Positions 1 to 11,092 of a stretch of 64,000 bases of DNA are shown here, one piece after another. The DNA is taken from positions 248,001 through 312,000 of the forward strand of contig NBAZ01000021.1 in assembly GCA_002794735.1 (NCBI GenBank). Reading direction: 5' to 3'. Source of the DNA: Pyrrhoderma lamaoense. Taxonomy: Eukaryota; Basidiomycota; Agaricomycetes; Hymenochaetales; Hymenochaetaceae. Position numbers and translations under genes: made by a program. The notes under the pieces are model-generated. The model was not told the origin of the DNA and did no database searches. It saw only the letters and a list, made by a program, of their open reading frames with translations. Numbering within the stretch: the first letter of the stretch is position 1; each line of letters opens with the position of its first letter.

Positions 1-727
1 CCATCGAGACGGAACTCTATGAATCGAAAATATAAGCTTTCTAGTCATCCATTAGTGAAAAGTGATGAGATAAAAGTGCATGAGTCTGGTAGTGAAATCT
101 GAGATAATCACCGTAACCTGTATACTACATACAAAGCTTGTATACAACTGGGTACATAAAGTCTTTGGACACTCCGACTACCGACCACGCATGTACGCAA
201 TTCAGAAAATTTCCGGTTTCTTCCAATTAACATTCCAAATACAATGTTAAAGCTGGCAAGACACCACTACGTATAAAGAATTGAATTGAGAGGCAAAAAA
301 AGTCGTGATTGCGCAAAGATGTATACACTAGAGGGGATGGGAACCTCCTTCTTTTTTGGTGTCGAACACTTAGTACAGTTCAAAACAGCAATATGGAGCT
401 ACGGTCTTATCCGTCTTGTCTTTGCGTGACCTGAAGGAACGTTTGCAGACCGCTAAGATGTTAATTGAGAGTACAGTAATCTATGCATCGATGAAATATT
501 CTTTTTTGTCCTTGCTCAAAGATTGTGGGTTTTCATATCGTTGTCTCTTTCGTAATACCATTGTTGAAAAGCAATATACGAATACCAATCAAAATTGAGA
601 ATGCATATTGCATTTAATCATGCTTGTGCTCTAACTATACTCATTGCAAAACAAATAAACATGCTTTTAGATTTAAATAGTGAGGTAGATAGTCAAGGAG
701 GTAAAATAATTACTTCACAAGGACACA
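1..727. other. AT-rich upstream region, no supported gene
   Basis: Only short open frames without a recognisable family are present; the longest begins at TTG rather than ATG. The last part is presumably the promoter and leader of the gene starting at 728. I see no copy here of the palindromic element found upstream of WLKEP members 2 and 3. Confidence 0.5.
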
Positions 728-1474
728 ATGGCAGATAAAGCAGACCCAAGAAAAAATAGTACCCAGCAAGGCCGAAGGCTAATAACCAATCCGGCGGAAA
801 CTCGAACTGTTACTAAAATGAGCGCACCTTCTACTCCGGGTCTAAAACAGCCTGCGAAGGCTTCAAGTTCAGTTGCCACGGGTCCGGTTGCAGGAAGTTC
901 TTCAGATGGTACGCCTGTAACGCTTAAAAGGAAGTCAACTTCCGACAACAGTACTTCGAAGCCTATGAAACTTGTTCCTATTGCACCGGCGTCACAACCT
1001 AGGAAAGTAGAGCCTAAGCCTAAAGATCCATATACAGAAAGAGCAGATAAACTGAAAAAAGAGCAAAATCTCATAACAGATACGATCAAGAGGCGAAAAA
1101 GGGATAACCTCACATTTGGGCAGTATAAGAAGTATGATAGGGGAAGTATTTGGTTACTTGAGGAGCCATATAATGAAGATGCTGAAAATAGAGAGGAGGA
1201 GGAGCACGATGAAAGGTGTAAGATATTAGGATCTATTCGCATCGCACTAAGGGCACAAAGCAAGACTTTGTCAGAATACATATTGAATGAAAAAGCCATC
1301 AAAGATTTATTGAAAGAGGCACATGTAGGGGATGATGTAATGAGGAGAATCTCAACGTTATTTTCGGACGTGCAAGTTCAAGATTTAGGCAAAAAAACCA
1401 AGATCGAGTTTAATGAGGGCGTAAAATTACTTGAAAAAAAAATGAAAAAACGAAATCCTCAGAAGAAACAATAG
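728..1474 (+). CDS. WLKEP-family orphan protein, member 1
   Basis: Intronless frame of 248 residues starting at an ATG; function unknown. The first ~110 residues are Ser/Thr/Pro/Lys-rich and look disordered, with basic patches such as LKRKS that could be nuclear-localisation signals. A charged helical stretch follows, then at about residue 141 the family signature W-L-L-E-E-P followed by an acidic E-rich segment (NREEEEHDE) and an amphipathic C-terminal part ending in a Lys tail (EKKMKKRNPQKKQ). The same order of parts occurs in three more frames at 7.4-11.9 kb, although this copy is the most diverged. Repeated preservation of the signature in four places supports real coding sequence. I recognise no domain of known function; a DNA- or RNA-binding nuclear role would only be a guess from composition. 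Confidence 0.75.
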   Translation: MADKADPRKNSTQQGRRLITNPAETRTVTKMSAPSTPGLKQPAKASSSVATGPVAGSSSDGTPVTLKRKSTSDNSTSKPMKLVPIAPASQPRKVEPKPKDPYTERADKLKKEQNLITDTIKRRKRDNLTFGQYKKYDRGSIWLLEEPYNEDAENREEEEHDERCKILGSIRIALRAQSKTLSEYILNEKAIKDLLKEAHVGDDVMRRISTLFSDVQVQDLGKKTKIEFNEGVKLLEKKMKKRNPQKKQ

Positions 1475-2694
1475 GCAAGAACTCACAATTTCTTTTCAGC
1501 TTTGGACTGCCGAATGAACGACTGCATAGTCCGATGTAGCTGAGGGTTAGAAATACATGTTATTACTGATGAACTTGCTAATATAATGCTAATACTCATT
1601 TGCATATGCATCAACCATATGAACTTGCGTTCATAACTTCGATGAGCTTACAACATGACCGATCTACGTCCTTTAGCATACGATAAACAGGAAGATTGTT
1701 GACACGATATGATCTAGATGTTGCCTTACAACCACAACTTATATGTTAGCTACATGTATAACTACGTCACCAGTTTTTTTTTCTTCTTTTTGTTGACTGT
1801 ACACATACAATTCAACATCTAAGCTACATTATTGATTTTTGCATATTATGTACCTCACACATGATTTATACACTACTTACGACAGGATCTCGATCAGTTC
1901 CCAAGGCGTGTTGTAATCATAAATCTGAGTTACGGTAGCTTTGTAAGTAAAGATTTCTGAGACAGGGACAAGAAACATTAGTTTCAAAAGCTGAAGTAAT
2001 TTATAAGCCGATTAAACCATCATTTACCGAATTTGAATCTTTGTACACATTTTTAGTGACGTTTCTCATTCTAACAGTGGCAAAAGATGATAAGATATAG
2101 AGACACTGGCAAAGATGTTGTGAGTTACGGCATAGTGTGTCTGGATGAATTCTGCCAACTATGATAAGTAAGATAACAGTTTTATATATAGCCGAAGTAG
2201 AAAAAGTCATCAATTTAGGTGATTTCCCCCATCAGGCCCAGAGTATTTTGGCGTTTTACACCACATATGCTAAGACTGAGATAGCAAGAGTCTTGTTTCG
2301 GGATTTTTGACCTGAATATACTAGAAGTGAGACAATAGGGTAGACAAAAGCATCAGAATATGAAACCGTGCCCTATAATCATCCTAAAACTGACATGGGG
2401 CATTTCAATATTCTGTCTAAGAGTATTGTGTTGCTAGGCCCAGGTATTCAACAAAAATACATGATAACAATGTTTATATATGGATTATTTAATTAGTAAT
2501 GTCACGGAAAGTATAAACTATGATACATCTGCTTAATACTAAATAATAGTCGCTACGATGCTTGAAACTGAATTTGCTTCCTTCCATATAAATTAGTGAC
2601 GATCTAATTTCTCACGGCACTCAATAGGATTTTTTAAATTCTGAGCAAAAGAGTCTTGGATTAGGAGCCACGATACGTGATATCGAGTACAAAT
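1475..2694. other. Intergenic, nothing recognised
   Basis: AT-rich. It separates WLKEP member 1 from the 3' end of the minus-strand DUF6533 gene, so both genes converge here. Short open frames have no ATG start or no recognisable content. Confidence 0.5.
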
Positions 2695-4321
2695 TTATAT
2701 AAACTCCATATCGCTTAAACGTTCCTCTTGTCTATAAGTTGTCCCTTCGTGAACGCCGATCTCTGCTGCCTCCTTCAAATTATAGATCAGACGTCCACCA
2801 AGCAAGCTCAGAAGAACGATACTGGCATTCCCCAATCCAGCTAAAGTTGCTACAGTATATAGGTCAGTAAGCGGTAGAACGTGGTTCAATATACTTAGAA
2901 TGCCACAGCTGACGACTCTGGAAAATTCGTGCATGTTATAAGTCCGAATAACAACCAAAATGGAATAACCGCTTACAGAAGGTAGTAGATAGCTTGATCT
3001 CGGATAAGAACCTTGACGAGGAGAAAACCTCTGAAACCTGCAGAAATCATCCAGAACTCTTTCGCTTTATGCAATGCCAGGATCATAAACAGTAGTCCAG
3101 AAGCAGATACAAATACCCTGATAAGGTTGAGTTAATAGTATAATTGATATACCAGATCAAGGGATATCCCGTACCAGTCTGCAAGTGTAATTTTCCAGCT
3201 ATCACGAAAAGTAGATGCTTCTTCGACGCAAACTACTACTCCTGGTATTAGAACTGAGGCAAAAGCTAGATAGAAAATCAGCGCTATGGCTTCGTTGTAA
3301 CATAATTTGCTATACTTTGTGCGTTACGTTCTATCACTTCCATGAAAACAACAGTGAATTTCATGATTGCTTCAGCAGCTACTAGAGTCTTCAAAAAAAC
3401 TGCTAGTCTTTTATCTAAGGAGGATAAGTGCGCACATCCCTACATTCTTGTAGATTATGTCAAAAATTACACTCACTTTGAGCCCAAAAGGCTAGCACAC
3501 GTATCACTAATATATCTAGCGAAGAAACTTATACATCAAGCATATACTGATTAGACGTAAAACTTACAGTCCACGGTAACGACTGTAAACGCTTCTACTA
3601 TGCTGTTAATTCCGGCTCAGTCTTCTTGTAACTATACTCACGGGAGATGTTAAAACACCAATTAACGGAGCGACCTAGTCCAATATTCATATATGTACAT
3701 TATTTGTGCTGAATTTACGATGGCTCACACCTAGATACTAGGTAAGTGAACATCTTGCGCATGACAATTAGAAACCCCTACAGGCTTGTATATGCACTAA
3801 AGGAGTTCTCTTATAAAATAGATGGAGGTATGTGAGAAACCTGAGTTATAATTCAACTTGTCACTCACGAAGTGGTAAAGATATCGCTGCAACTATGCCG
3901 AAATATCGGTTCTATACTTAAGTTAGTAATCATGTCTTCTTGCAACTCGTCTGTCTTCATAGAACATACAATATAGAATACAAAGTCGACGAAGGAACGC
4001 GGCCTCTTCTAAAAATATGACTTGTTACGCAAACATTATTTCACGAGTTGATTAGTGATACTTACCCAAAAGTATTTAACCTTCATCTGTAGTTGGGCAG
4101 CTATCTCACGTTTGCAGATCTTAAAGATAGACGCACCTCTTTATCGATGGTAATACCTTTCAAATTCCACTCAGAATTGATAACATTCACATTCATAAAC
4201 GATATGCGTACTTACAGTAATCATGAATAATCAATGTTGCAGCAATCATAGCAATATATTGAACGATCGAGACTTCTCGCAAAAATACAGTTATAGCCTC
4301 TGCACGGGATTGAGAAGACAT
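2695..4321 (-). CDS. DUF6533 multi-pass membrane protein (copy 1)
   Basis: I reconstruct about 12 small exons giving ~290 residues with several hydrophobic segments. Exon 1 (4216-4321) encodes the start MSSQSRAE and the first membrane segment ending IIHDY; later exons give KYFWKRPRSFVDFVFYI, then NRYFG, VDYILVIRVLAFWAQ, LIPGVVVCVEE, a segment around FVSASGLLFMILALHKA, then VLIRDQAIYYLL. The C-terminus contains GGRLIYNLKEAAEIG and ends LSDMEFI. This pattern (first TM with an aspartate, NRY, R-x-W/F-A, IRDxxxYY, LLxNLKEA) is what I know of DUF6533 proteins, a basidiomycete family of unknown function. All junctions I checked keep the frame, including 3' splice sites preceded by CTAAC/TTAAC-like branch sites, so the gene appears intact. 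A second copy with matching exon pattern lies at 28.0-29.5 kb. Confidence 0.85.
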
Positions 4322-6477
4322 TTTTATCGGAAATGTTATCGAGAGGATGCCGGTAATAGTCACTTTTCCTGAGAAGCTGAGAAGTTGCAAAAAAATACTG
4401 GCTTAGTGTTCTACTAATTTATATGGGGAAGGCAATCTTGATGATAACAAGTATTTGCTTCTGATTAGCTACTGAATGACAATTTCGTTAGCAGTCGTCA
4501 GGATACGCTATCTGTAAGCCCCAAACGTATACATACCAGATCAGGATCTACAAGATCTAACCACATCAAATTTTGGGGACCATATTCTCGAAACGCTTCT
4601 TTTTCATTGAAGAGTTTGCATTTGTAGGGGGGAGTATTAATCAATAGATATCTCCCATCAGTTTTAGAGCCGGTTTATCCCATAGGGGTATATGTGACTC
4701 TCGTAACCTACTGTGGCAAATATGATATTTGAAACTTTATATATACACATAAGCGCTTCTTGCTCGAGTTTTCCTTATTGCTTGATTCTGCTAGTGTAGT
4801 AAGTACCACATTCAAAAGCACCATTGGTCGAATCTATATGCAAGAGTAAGAAAATTGCTTTGACTAATTTTATCTCATTTTCTGATCTGATCAAAATCGT
4901 GATGGAAATGTAAAAGAAGAAGACCGGGCACACGTCGGGGCAGCATTGATACACTTATACCAGCTATTGCCCGACGGCGAATGGAGACATCTTGTGGCTT
5001 AAAAATCATAATATACTTGTGGCATGATACGTAACTTTCAGAGTTCAAGGGAATTATACAAAAAACTTCTCGAATGATTTTACACATTCGTTGTCAGAGT
5101 CTTCGGAAGCCATGAAGAGTATCAGCGGCCGTGATATCGCACTTTCTAAGGCTGTATGACTATCTTAAGCGGTTCAATAAATCGCATTTATATGTGCACA
5201 TGTATTGGATGTATGTATACTAAGAGAACACGGAAGAAAAACCTGAAGAGAGTCGCTGACCGATGGATTTCTACATATGGATACTTGAGTGTTGGATGAG
5301 CCCAATAGTGGATATTCTTCTCTAGAGATCCCAGGATGAGTGCATAGCTCCTGGATCGGAGCTTGTGCATAATATGGAGTTAGTATCAAATGCGTCATAA
5401 GGACAGATAGGTGGATGGATAGGTGTCTCGCATAATAATGATGACGATGTGTTCCATCACTTTCCAGAGAGTAACGAGCTCGTATACTCGATATCACGAC
5501 ATTTTCTTTGGTTCTTACTTCTCATTCGGTATTTGTACATGTACATGCAGACTTAGTATCTGATAATAATATACTTCCCATTCCAAATTATACATGTATA
5601 AGGACTTTATTTTCCGGACTTGCATGTTTTCTGTTTGCATTTCGATCTTAATACTCAAGTGAACAAGCTACAGGATATGTTGTTGCAATTTAATCAGCTT
5701 GCATCTGCCTTAGCCTTTGTGCATGTAGGAAGGAAATTAGTCTTTGTTTGTGTCGGTTAAGTATTATTCCCACGGTAGGTTGACAGAGACTCAATGGTTT
5801 GGTTCTATGCAATTCACAACTTACTTCAATCACTGAAACACGTTTTTCTCTCATTCTTTACTTTGATCTCCCAATATCAATTTTTCTCGCTGTTTCATCA
5901 AAAATGGCAATCATTTTTCGGGGATATTCAACTAGGACGAAGACACTCACGTGGTGGTTTCCCAGTAGTTTATCTGCCAAATCGCTTACGCGACGAAAAC
6001 ACAATACGAGAACGAAAAGCTTTATAAAGGTGCAAGGGGCTGAATTATCTCTACTTACTATAGTGAGTCATGGCTCCTATTATGTACTGTGCTGTGCCGA
6101 ATAGTTTCATCACCTATGTTGAAGCCACCGCGTGGTGTGCACACGGTCAACGCGTCAAGTTTGGCTAATTTTTCTTTTCTGTTCACGTAGGCAAGCACGA
6201 GACCTTTGGTTCAAGCTTTATATCGCTATCGTACGAGTGATCTGTCGGGTAACGCACATAATAAAGAAACTGATTCACGAACGATATCTCATAGCGAAAG
6301 TGACTTTGAGGTTGTAGGCTTAGATGTTGGAGGATCCTTTGTAAGTCATTCGTTATAACATAGTAGCGTTATGCTCACGTGTATGCTTATGTGCTTGTCT
6401 GATTGATGAAAGGTTGACCTCCATGATCTTGGAGATGGTGAGTATTGTAGTTTACTAATCTAAGGTCTTAGGTATTA
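4322..6477. other. Intergenic; short ORFs only
   Basis: Promoter side of the DUF6533 gene, followed by about 2 kb with no recognisable gene. An ATG-started frame of 77 codons lies at 5794-6027 (+) and several overlapping frames lie at 5.2-5.5 kb (-); none shows a family motif, plausible splice partners or a copy elsewhere in the window. A degenerate membrane-protein gene cannot be excluded at 5.8-6.4 kb. Confidence 0.4.
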
Positions 6478-6888
6478 ATGACACATATCAACTCAGATAT
6501 GCTAAAAGCAGATGACCCATCTTGTTCACCTCCTACGACAGTATATGAGACGGATATATCTGGTATTGAAGATGATTTCTCATTTGCTACAGTCGAGGAT
6601 TATGTTTACGTATCGAAGGCTAGCGACAATTTTGCAACTGATGAAGCTGAGCTCGAATTCGGCTTCTTGGTAATGGACGAAAAGAATCCATATAAGTTCA
6701 GTACGGAGTCTCTAAGAGATGCTGGCAATCTACCTCTTGATGAGATAAATATAATTGAAGTACACAAACATTTGTCTGAAAGACTCTTATTCGGGGACGA
6801 TATGTCTTCTTGGCGCAACGAGAGCGGTGGGTCCGGAAGGCGACTCAACTTCGAACGCCGACCATCCAGTCTTCGAGTTGAGCTTTGA
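6478..6888 (+). CDS. Small acidic orphan protein
   Basis: Open frame of 136 codons from ATG to TGA, not recognised. The first ~60 residues are rich in Asp, Glu, Ser and Thr (ETDISGIEDDFSFATVEDY), and the C-terminus turns basic (GGSGRRLNFERRPSSLR). It has no membrane segment and no signal peptide. The preceding bases could hold a 3' splice site, so this may be the last exon of a longer gene. The opposite strand is also open for 80 codons, which lowers confidence a little. Confidence 0.45.
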   Translation: MTHINSDMLKADDPSCSPPTTVYETDISGIEDDFSFATVEDYVYVSKASDNFATDEAELEFGFLVMDEKNPYKFSTESLRDAGNLPLDEINIIEVHKHLSERLLFGDDMSSWRNESGGSGRRLNFERRPSSLRVEL

Positions 6889-7329
6889 GGGCATATTTAA
6901 TCACTTTCATAGTATACAGCGATAAATGTATGCTACTCATTATTTGTTTCATACCCGTTGCTTTGTTATATCTATAGTAATGTGCTGCTTATCAGGCTCT
7001 TTTTTATTCTACCTGATTATGTTGCTATTCTCTTCACCTCTCACTCACACTTTATCTTATACACAGAATCAATAACAAGTTATTATATACTCCTTCATAC
7101 GTAAGAATCGAATGATTGACCTGGTTAGCTAATAAGAGTTAGAGAGAGCTTCACAATTGCCATTTTCTTTTGCAAACTTACGTGTATGAGTATGCTTGAC
7201 CTTTTATTCAACTACTTCTCAGAATTAGTAATAAGCCTCGATATTTCACGATATTTGTTTACGTAATTACTATATAGACGCATCTTGGTGTATTATATTT
7301 GTCCATATTGCTAATTAATTTATGTTATT
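6889..7329. other. Intergenic before WLKEP member 2
   Basis: AT-rich, with no open frame of interest. It ends at the palindromic element at 7330. Confidence 0.5.
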
Positions 7330-7370
7330 GCAAAGCTCGGACACAGTTCAGACTTGTTCGGAGTATTGCA
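7330..7370 (+). promoter_or_regulatory. Conserved imperfect palindrome upstream of WLKEP member 2
   Basis: The element reads GCAAAGCTCGGACACA, a short spacer containing AGACTT, then TGTTCGGAGTATTGC. A nearly identical 42-base copy lies at 9846-9887 upstream of member 3. The two arms are imperfect inverted repeats (outer GCAA..TTGC, inner CTCGGACA facing TGTTCGGAG). It lies about 75 bases before the likely ATG at 7444. Conservation of this island inside otherwise unalignable AT-rich DNA suggests a binding site for a dimeric regulator or a core-promoter element; this is inference. Confidence 0.55.
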
Positions 7371-7443
7371 TGGGTGTAACATATAAGTACAATTATAACA
7401 TTATGCATTAGAGAATAGCATGCCCCATTTCTCGCGGATTAAA

Positions 7444-8376
7444 ATGTCAGACAGAAAGAAAATGGGAGATAACAGTACTCATCTAAAGCAGGGGCATTCA
7501 CATTTACAAGGTGCCAATTCAAGAAATTTTATGAGCCCAGCTCGAGCTCTAGGACTTCCTGCTTCTCTAGGTGACGTCGCGGGTGTAAATAAAAGAAGAT
7601 TATCAGGCATTAACACAGATAACCCTAGTTCAGGATTGGGAATGAAGATATCTACAAGCTCAAAAGTCTCCCCGTCTACTTCTAGCTCTCAACAAACGCA
7701 AAACAAAAAGTTGAAGACGAGTGAGGCGAGTACAGACAAAACTGTTACTGGTACAGATATAAGAGTTGGGTCACCAGTAGCAAAGACACCAGCAATAAAG
7801 AAAGGGAAAGGTAATGAGCCCCAAAAAGCTAAGCCTCCTAGGAAGACTGCACAGGAGCTGCAAGCTGAATTTGAAGCTGAGCTGGAGAAGCTCACGCCAG
7901 AAGAGAGAGCAGTGGCAATCTCGAAAGCAGAACATAAATTTATAAAAACTCTCGACATACATACCAAGAGATCGTTCTTTGTTAACAATGGCGATTTGAG
8001 AAACACGAGCTATTGGTTACTTAAGGTGCCGCGGTGTGATAGTAACACCAATAAAGAAAATGATGAATACGAATTCAGAAGGTCGCTACTGCTAGAAATT
8101 AATACCTGCATCTTCGAGCAAAAAAAACCTCTAGCTACGTATGGATTATCAACATGGATGTTAGAAAATTACATGAAAACATCATACAATAGCAGTACGC
8201 TCTATGAAGCCGCAAGAAGGCTTATAGTAGAGACAAGAGATAAGATGATTTCAAATAAAAAAGCAAAGAAGTTTTACAATGGAAAAATCGTAACTAAAGC
8301 TAAGGATCTATTACCCTTAATTGAACGAAGACTGAAGGATTTAGCTGTATCTGAAGCAGAGGAGAAAAAACCTTAA
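7444..8376 (+). CDS. WLKEP-family orphan protein, member 2
   Basis: Intronless, about 310 residues. I chose the ATG at 7444 (MSDRKKMGD) rather than 7420 because member 3 starts with the near-identical MSDRKNVGD. Residues 1-135 are low-complexity Ser/Thr/Pro/Lys with basic clusters (NKKLKTSE, KKGKG). A charged region follows (AELEKLTPEERAVAISKAE), which matches AELEKLSPEEKAIKISEKE of member 3. The signature SYWLLKVP lies near residue 190, then S-N-T-N-K-E-N-D-E-Y-E, then KKPLATYGLS and a C-terminal helical part with YNGKIV and ERRLKDL. No known domain is recognised. A shared upstream palindrome suggests common control with member 3. Confidence 0.85.
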   Translation: MSDRKKMGDNSTHLKQGHSHLQGANSRNFMSPARALGLPASLGDVAGVNKRRLSGINTDNPSSGLGMKISTSSKVSPSTSSSQQTQNKKLKTSEASTDKTVTGTDIRVGSPVAKTPAIKKGKGNEPQKAKPPRKTAQELQAEFEAELEKLTPEERAVAISKAEHKFIKTLDIHTKRSFFVNNGDLRNTSYWLLKVPRCDSNTNKENDEYEFRRSLLLEINTCIFEQKKPLATYGLSTWMLENYMKTSYNSSTLYEAARRLIVETRDKMISNKKAKKFYNGKIVTKAKDLLPLIERRLKDLAVSEAEEKKP

Positions 8377-9845
8377 AAAACACTACAAGTACGAGAAAAG
8401 ACGGGGCGCCTCTTTGGTGGTAGAGGCTCAGGCTCCCTCCCCAATAGTTCCAAAGCCAAATATTATGGAACCAGACGTGCCTTTATGTCAAAGGGAATTA
8501 AGTTCATATATATACGCGGATAACAATCTTTTCAAAGTATAGTAATACTGACTAAGAGTATATATACGGATATTATGAGATATGATTAATAATGAAGTAT
8601 GTATTCAGTATCATTATTTAGATGCAGCAGGTGCTAGCCATATTAGAAACTATATTCACATGCAAAGAAAACTGAAGCTAGCCTTTGCCCTCCACCCCCT
8701 CGAATCTTAGTGTCGAGCTCCTTTAGCTTCCTTACCCCTCCTCCCTCTCCCTTCCATCCTATTCCATCTCCCTTCGGACTGCACAAACGATATCAAGAAA
8801 TACTAATAGAAGAATGTGTATTTGAATGTGAATGCGTTCTTGAATGCGGAATTTTTATTTTTGGTTATACCAAACTAACGTAGGTAATACTTACTTATAC
8901 TTCTGCAAAGCAAGACGTTCGTAAGTGTATTTCTCAGTTAAGGATTTGCTCTTATACACGCGTGGAAGATCATAAATCAGCCATTCATTAAAAAAAGTTG
9001 GTAGAAAGGTGGAGGGCAAAGGAGAAAGGGAGTAATTGTATGTGTAGTTAACTAGTTGCGTCAACAGAATAAAGGTAAAGTAATGAATGGATATATGGAC
9101 GGATCGATGACTCTACTAGTGGTGGTGGTGATGACGACGTCCCCCCATCTCCTCTCGGATAGGAGAAATAAGATTCGTATGTACGAGATTCATAACATTG
9201 ATATCTCTATTACAGGTTTTTTACTCAACACGCTCATATATCAAACTATACATACGTGTGTATATTGTACATATTTGCATGAACGGCCTGAAAAGACAGT
9301 TCAAATATCGCCAATGGTGTGAGATATTTGTCCTCTTCATTCAAAGTAAAAAAAAGGAAAATTAATCATCTTGAAAGATAGAGAAAAGGTCATGGCAAAT
9401 GGCAAGAAAGAAGGTTGGTTCGCGGTTTAGTGGCCCATCTAGAAAGTGAGTATGAGAAACTCGATGAATCTGTTTAACCATTCTACACTGTGGTGAAATA
9501 TGGAAAATATAATAAGCCCACCAAAACTCCCAACAGCACTATTAAATGGCATTTTATGTCAATTCTCTTTCCTCTCCTCGTAAGTCATTATAAGGAAAGA
9601 CAAAAATAGTTAATACGTCGTAACCAGAAGATACCTTTACCTCATATAGAGAAGTAATGCAGAACTCTATAATTGCCACCCCTTTGATGCATGATGCAAA
9701 GCTAAGTGTACAATCGTACAAGATCTCGTACTTGGTGTATCTACCTTCCCAAAGCTCTTATTATAAGATAAAAAGTTACGTAACTAAACTAATTAGATAG
9801 AAAAAAAGGCATATTGGAATTACTCATGATGTGCATGTTACTTAC
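8377..9845. other. Intergenic between WLKEP members 2 and 3
   Basis: AT-rich, with a purine/pyrimidine-biased stretch at 8.68-8.78 kb. No supported gene; the frame at 9056-9322 starts at TTG and has no recognisable content. Confidence 0.5.
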
Positions 9846-9887
9846 GCAAAGCTCGGACACAAATAAGACTTTTGTTCGGAATATTGC
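9846..9887 (+). promoter_or_regulatory. Conserved imperfect palindrome upstream of WLKEP member 3
   Basis: Second copy of the element at 7330: GCAAAGCTCGGACACA, spacer with AGACTT, TGTTCGGAATATTGC. It lies about 135 bases before the ATG at 10022. The surrounding sequence is not alignable to the member 2 promoter, which makes the element stand out. Confidence 0.55.
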
Positions 9888-10021
9888 GTGAGATGCGAAA
9901 CAGTTTCTTGGTAGGTTATATAAAGACTAGATATCACTTTGTACTCTACGTGAGTCAAATCTTAATCCCCTCCTCATAATAATAATAATTTTCTTTTTAT
10001 CTCGCGTGAAGTAAAGACAAA

Positions 10022-11092
10022 ATGTCGGATAGAAAGAATGTAGGGGATCATCATAGTCCTCACCTGAAGCCAGGTTACTCATTTTCCCAAGGTGCTGCTG
10101 CTGGTGCTGCTGCTTCGAATAGCGTCATGAGTGCAAGTCTGTTTCCATTTCCAGAATCTCCTGCACCTCCAGATGACACGATAGGATCCAGCAAGAGAAA
10201 ACTATCAAGTGCTAGCACTGATATTCCTAACCCTGGAGTGGGAGCAAAGAAATCTTCTGCAAGCTCAAAAGTACCTCCGTCTACTTCTGGTTCTCAACGA
10301 GCACAGAGTAAAAAGCTGAAGCGGAGTGATGACACGAATACAGATCATCAGACTGCTGGTGCTGCTGGGGGTGGTGCTGTTAAGAGAGCTTCGTCACCGG
10401 GAGCAAAGAAACCAGCAACGAATAAAGGGAGTAGAAAGGCTTCACAGGCGCTCTACGAGGCTGAGCTGGAGAAACTTTCACCAGAAGAGAAAGCAATAAA
10501 GATTTCTGAGAAGGAGAACAGTGCGTTTGAGTATCTAGACAAGAGAACGAAGAGAGCGCTGCTTACTAACGATGGTAATGAAGCGAGTAACTCGAGATAT
10601 TGGTTACTTAAGGAACCTCGGAATGATAGTAACGTCAATAAAGAATATGATGAGTATGAGTTAAGGAGATCGATAATGCTTCTGATAAGGATATGTATCG
10701 GTCAACAAAAGAAACCTCTAGCTGAGTATGGACTGTCAATGAAGATGGTAGAGGATTATATGAGAACGCCGTTCGGACCAAGTTCGTTCTACAAGTCTTG
10801 TAAAAAACTTTTTGAAGAAGCATGGAGCCAAGCAATTAATAACAGGAAAGCAAATAAATATTACCATGGGCAACTCGTGAACAGGGTTAAGGATGCGATG
10901 CCTATAGTGGAACGGAAGATCAGAGAGTTGGAAGGATCTGAATTAGCGGAGAGAAAACTTGAAACGGAACGATCACTTGGTGGTGGTGGTGGTGTCATCG
11001 CAGAGTCGTCTTCTCCTCGCACAGCACAGCCAAAGATAGAGAAGAGAGTAGAATCGACTGTACATGCACTGCTAGTAGTACCAAGACCTTAG
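10022..11092 (+). CDS. WLKEP-family orphan protein, member 3
   Basis: Intronless frame of 356 residues from ATG (MSDRKNVGDHH). The N-terminal ~130 residues are low-complexity with an Ala tract (GAAAGAAAS), basic clusters (SSKRKLSS, SKKLKRSDD) and a Gly run. AELEKLSPEEKAIKISEKE is followed by the signature RYWLLKEPRNDSN near residue 192, the acidic NKEYDEYELRR, QQKKPLAEYGLS, and a helical C-terminus to about residue 325. The last ~30 residues (after GGGGGVIAES) look like out-of-frame translation. Another frame stays open from here into member 4 without a new ATG, so members 3 and 4 may be one two-domain gene split by small indels. Close to member 2 in sequence and promoter element. No function can be assigned. 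Confidence 0.8.
   Translation: MSDRKNVGDHHSPHLKPGYSFSQGAAAGAAASNSVMSASLFPFPESPAPPDDTIGSSKRKLSSASTDIPNPGVGAKKSSASSKVPPSTSGSQRAQSKKLKRSDDTNTDHQTAGAAGGGAVKRASSPGAKKPATNKGSRKASQALYEAELEKLSPEEKAIKISEKENSAFEYLDKRTKRALLTNDGNEASNSRYWLLKEPRNDSNVNKEYDEYELRRSIMLLIRICIGQQKKPLAEYGLSMKMVEDYMRTPFGPSSFYKSCKKLFEEAWSQAINNRKANKYYHGQLVNRVKDAMPIVERKIRELEGSELAERKLETERSLGGGGGVIAESSSPRTAQPKIEKRVESTVHALLVVPRP

Noticed and set aside
415..598. 60-codon frame upstream of WLKEP member 1
   Set aside because: It begins at TTG, and shows no motif or splice partner.
3150..3190. Apparent in-frame stop in DUF6533 copy 1
   Set aside because: A GTACGG donor in the minus-strand exon ending KITLAD gives a normal ~56-base intron and keeps the frame.
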